Below, piece after piece: positions 5,277-5,817 of a DNA stretch of 5,817 nt. Positions within the stretch are counted from its first letter, which is position 1. Every line of letters starts with the position of its first letter. Source of the DNA: JAAEQG01 sp043803085 (GTDB taxonomy: Bacteria; Planctomycetota; Phycisphaerae; UBA1845); assembly GCA_043803085.1 (NCBI GenBank), contig JAZDKM010000121.1, positions 1 to 5,817 on the forward strand. The letters are read 5' to 3'. The notes below the pieces were generated by a model, which saw only the letters and a list, made by a program, of their open reading frames with translations, was not told the origin of the DNA and searched no databases. The translations under genes and the position numbers were made by a program.

Positions 5277-5331
5277 ATCAACGCGCGGTTCGCCGGTTGA
5301 CACGACTTGGGTCTGGCCACGGATTTTGGCA

Positions 5332-5817
5332 TCAGGCGATTTTTCGAATTTGCCGGTACTGCTCCCACTGCCCGCCCTCTCGAAGAGCCACGAGGTTCAT
5401 CAAAGCCGCGGCGTTATCCGTATCCCATTTCATGCCCGGACGTTTGAGCCGCAGCGTGAAGTTCTTGCACATGGCCTCCGTGGGGCCGGAGCCGATGTCC
5501 CAGCCCTTGGCCAACGCCGCCGGGTACTCCACCATCTCCCAGCGTTCCACGATGTAATTCCGCAACAATCGCAGGGCATCCTGTTTGCCCGGAGAGCGAA
5601 GCTTCTTCTTCGCCTCCTCGATGGCCGCCGGCAGCGAACGTCCCCCGATGTGTTTGATGTCGTGAAGCTGCTGCCGGGCCCAGGCTTTGGCCTCCTCGCC
5701 ATCGCCCCAGCAGGCCCTGGCCGTGTCCCACACGTGTTCGCTGAGATGATAGAAGTCCAGCAGCGTGGCATTCAGCTTCTTGAGGTGTTTCAGCAGTTGA
5801 TTACGAATCCACGGCCC
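5332..5817 (-). CDS. ISKra4-like transposase, C-terminal part (gene runs off the right edge)
   Basis: The frame is open from the window edge (5817) to TGA at 5332-5334, giving the last 161 residues; the start is outside. The fragment opens GPWIRNQLLKHL, then LLDFYHLSEHVWDTARACWG (19-38) and IGSGPTEAMCKNFTLRLKRP (108-127) with GMKWD after it. The 'LDFYHLSEHVW' block and the 'GSG-x-x-E ... RLK-x-x-GM-x-W' block are hallmarks of ISKra4-type DDE transposases, where the Asp of LDFYH (residue 21) and the Glu after GSGPT (residue 114) are the likely second and third catalytic residues. The C-terminus ends in a short basic tail (YRQIRKIA). No frame breaks are seen, so the gene may be functional. It belongs to a different family from the IS at 1829-2953. 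The element's left inverted repeat should lie between 5265 and 5331, but I could not identify it without the other end. Confidence 0.82.
   Translation of the reverse strand, partial: GPWIRNQLLKHLKKLNATLLDFYHLSEHVWDTARACWGDGEEAKAWARQQLHDIKHIGGRSLPAAIEEAKKKLRSPGKQDALRLLRNYIVERWEMVEYPAALAKGWDIGSGPTEAMCKNFTLRLKRPGMKWDTDNAAALMNLVALREGGQWEQYRQIRKIA

Overview
The window looks like chromosomal DNA of a GC-rich planctomycete, probably near the Phycisphaerae-type lineages. The evidence is a secreted, cysteine-rich protein with repeated 'GACC...C' units and an IPTL-CTERM-like tail, a ribosomal-protein pair (rplM-rpsI), and a palindromic repeat whose spurious translation begins MTIAQRFNAG, a string I recall from many planctomycete 'hypothetical proteins'. 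The lineage is inference; there is no rRNA here to confirm it.

Layout, left to right. (1) 1-137, + strand: the 3' end of a group II intron. The last 17 codons of what is probably its maturase are followed by a foldable domain V (CGC triad) and a domain VI with a bulged branch-point A. (2) 252-1631, - strand: a cell-surface protein gene of 459 codons broken by two in-frame stops (TAA at codon 143, TGA at codon 290), with a likely intrinsic terminator at 195-232. (3) 1829-2953, + strand: a decayed DDE insertion sequence with candidate inverted ends, a CCCA flanking duplication and a transposase that has lost its middle through an out-of-frame internal deletion. (4) 2954-3371: a non-coding stretch with stacked alternative hairpins and a candidate promoter. 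(5) 3372-4318, + strand: rplM and rpsI, the only intact housekeeping genes. (6) 4356-4607: a 252-bp palindromic repeat with 14-bp perfect inverted ends and a mirror-symmetric set of five hairpins, lying between convergent genes. (7) 4630-5264, - strand: a toxin-antitoxin operon with a frameshifted RelE/ParE-type toxin followed 3 nt later by an intact XRE-type antitoxin. (8) 5332-5817, - strand: the C-terminal part of a second, unrelated transposase (ISKra4-like) that runs off the right edge.

The ribosomal operon is therefore an island in a region of mobile and decaying DNA: a retroelement, two transposase families, a MITE/REP-like palindrome, and two or three genes carrying inactivating lesions. 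I see no clearly new multi-gene system. The most informative items are the symmetric palindromic element, the TGA that exactly replaces a repeat cysteine in the surface protein, the toxin frameshift at a G-run, and the recognisable intron end at the left edge.
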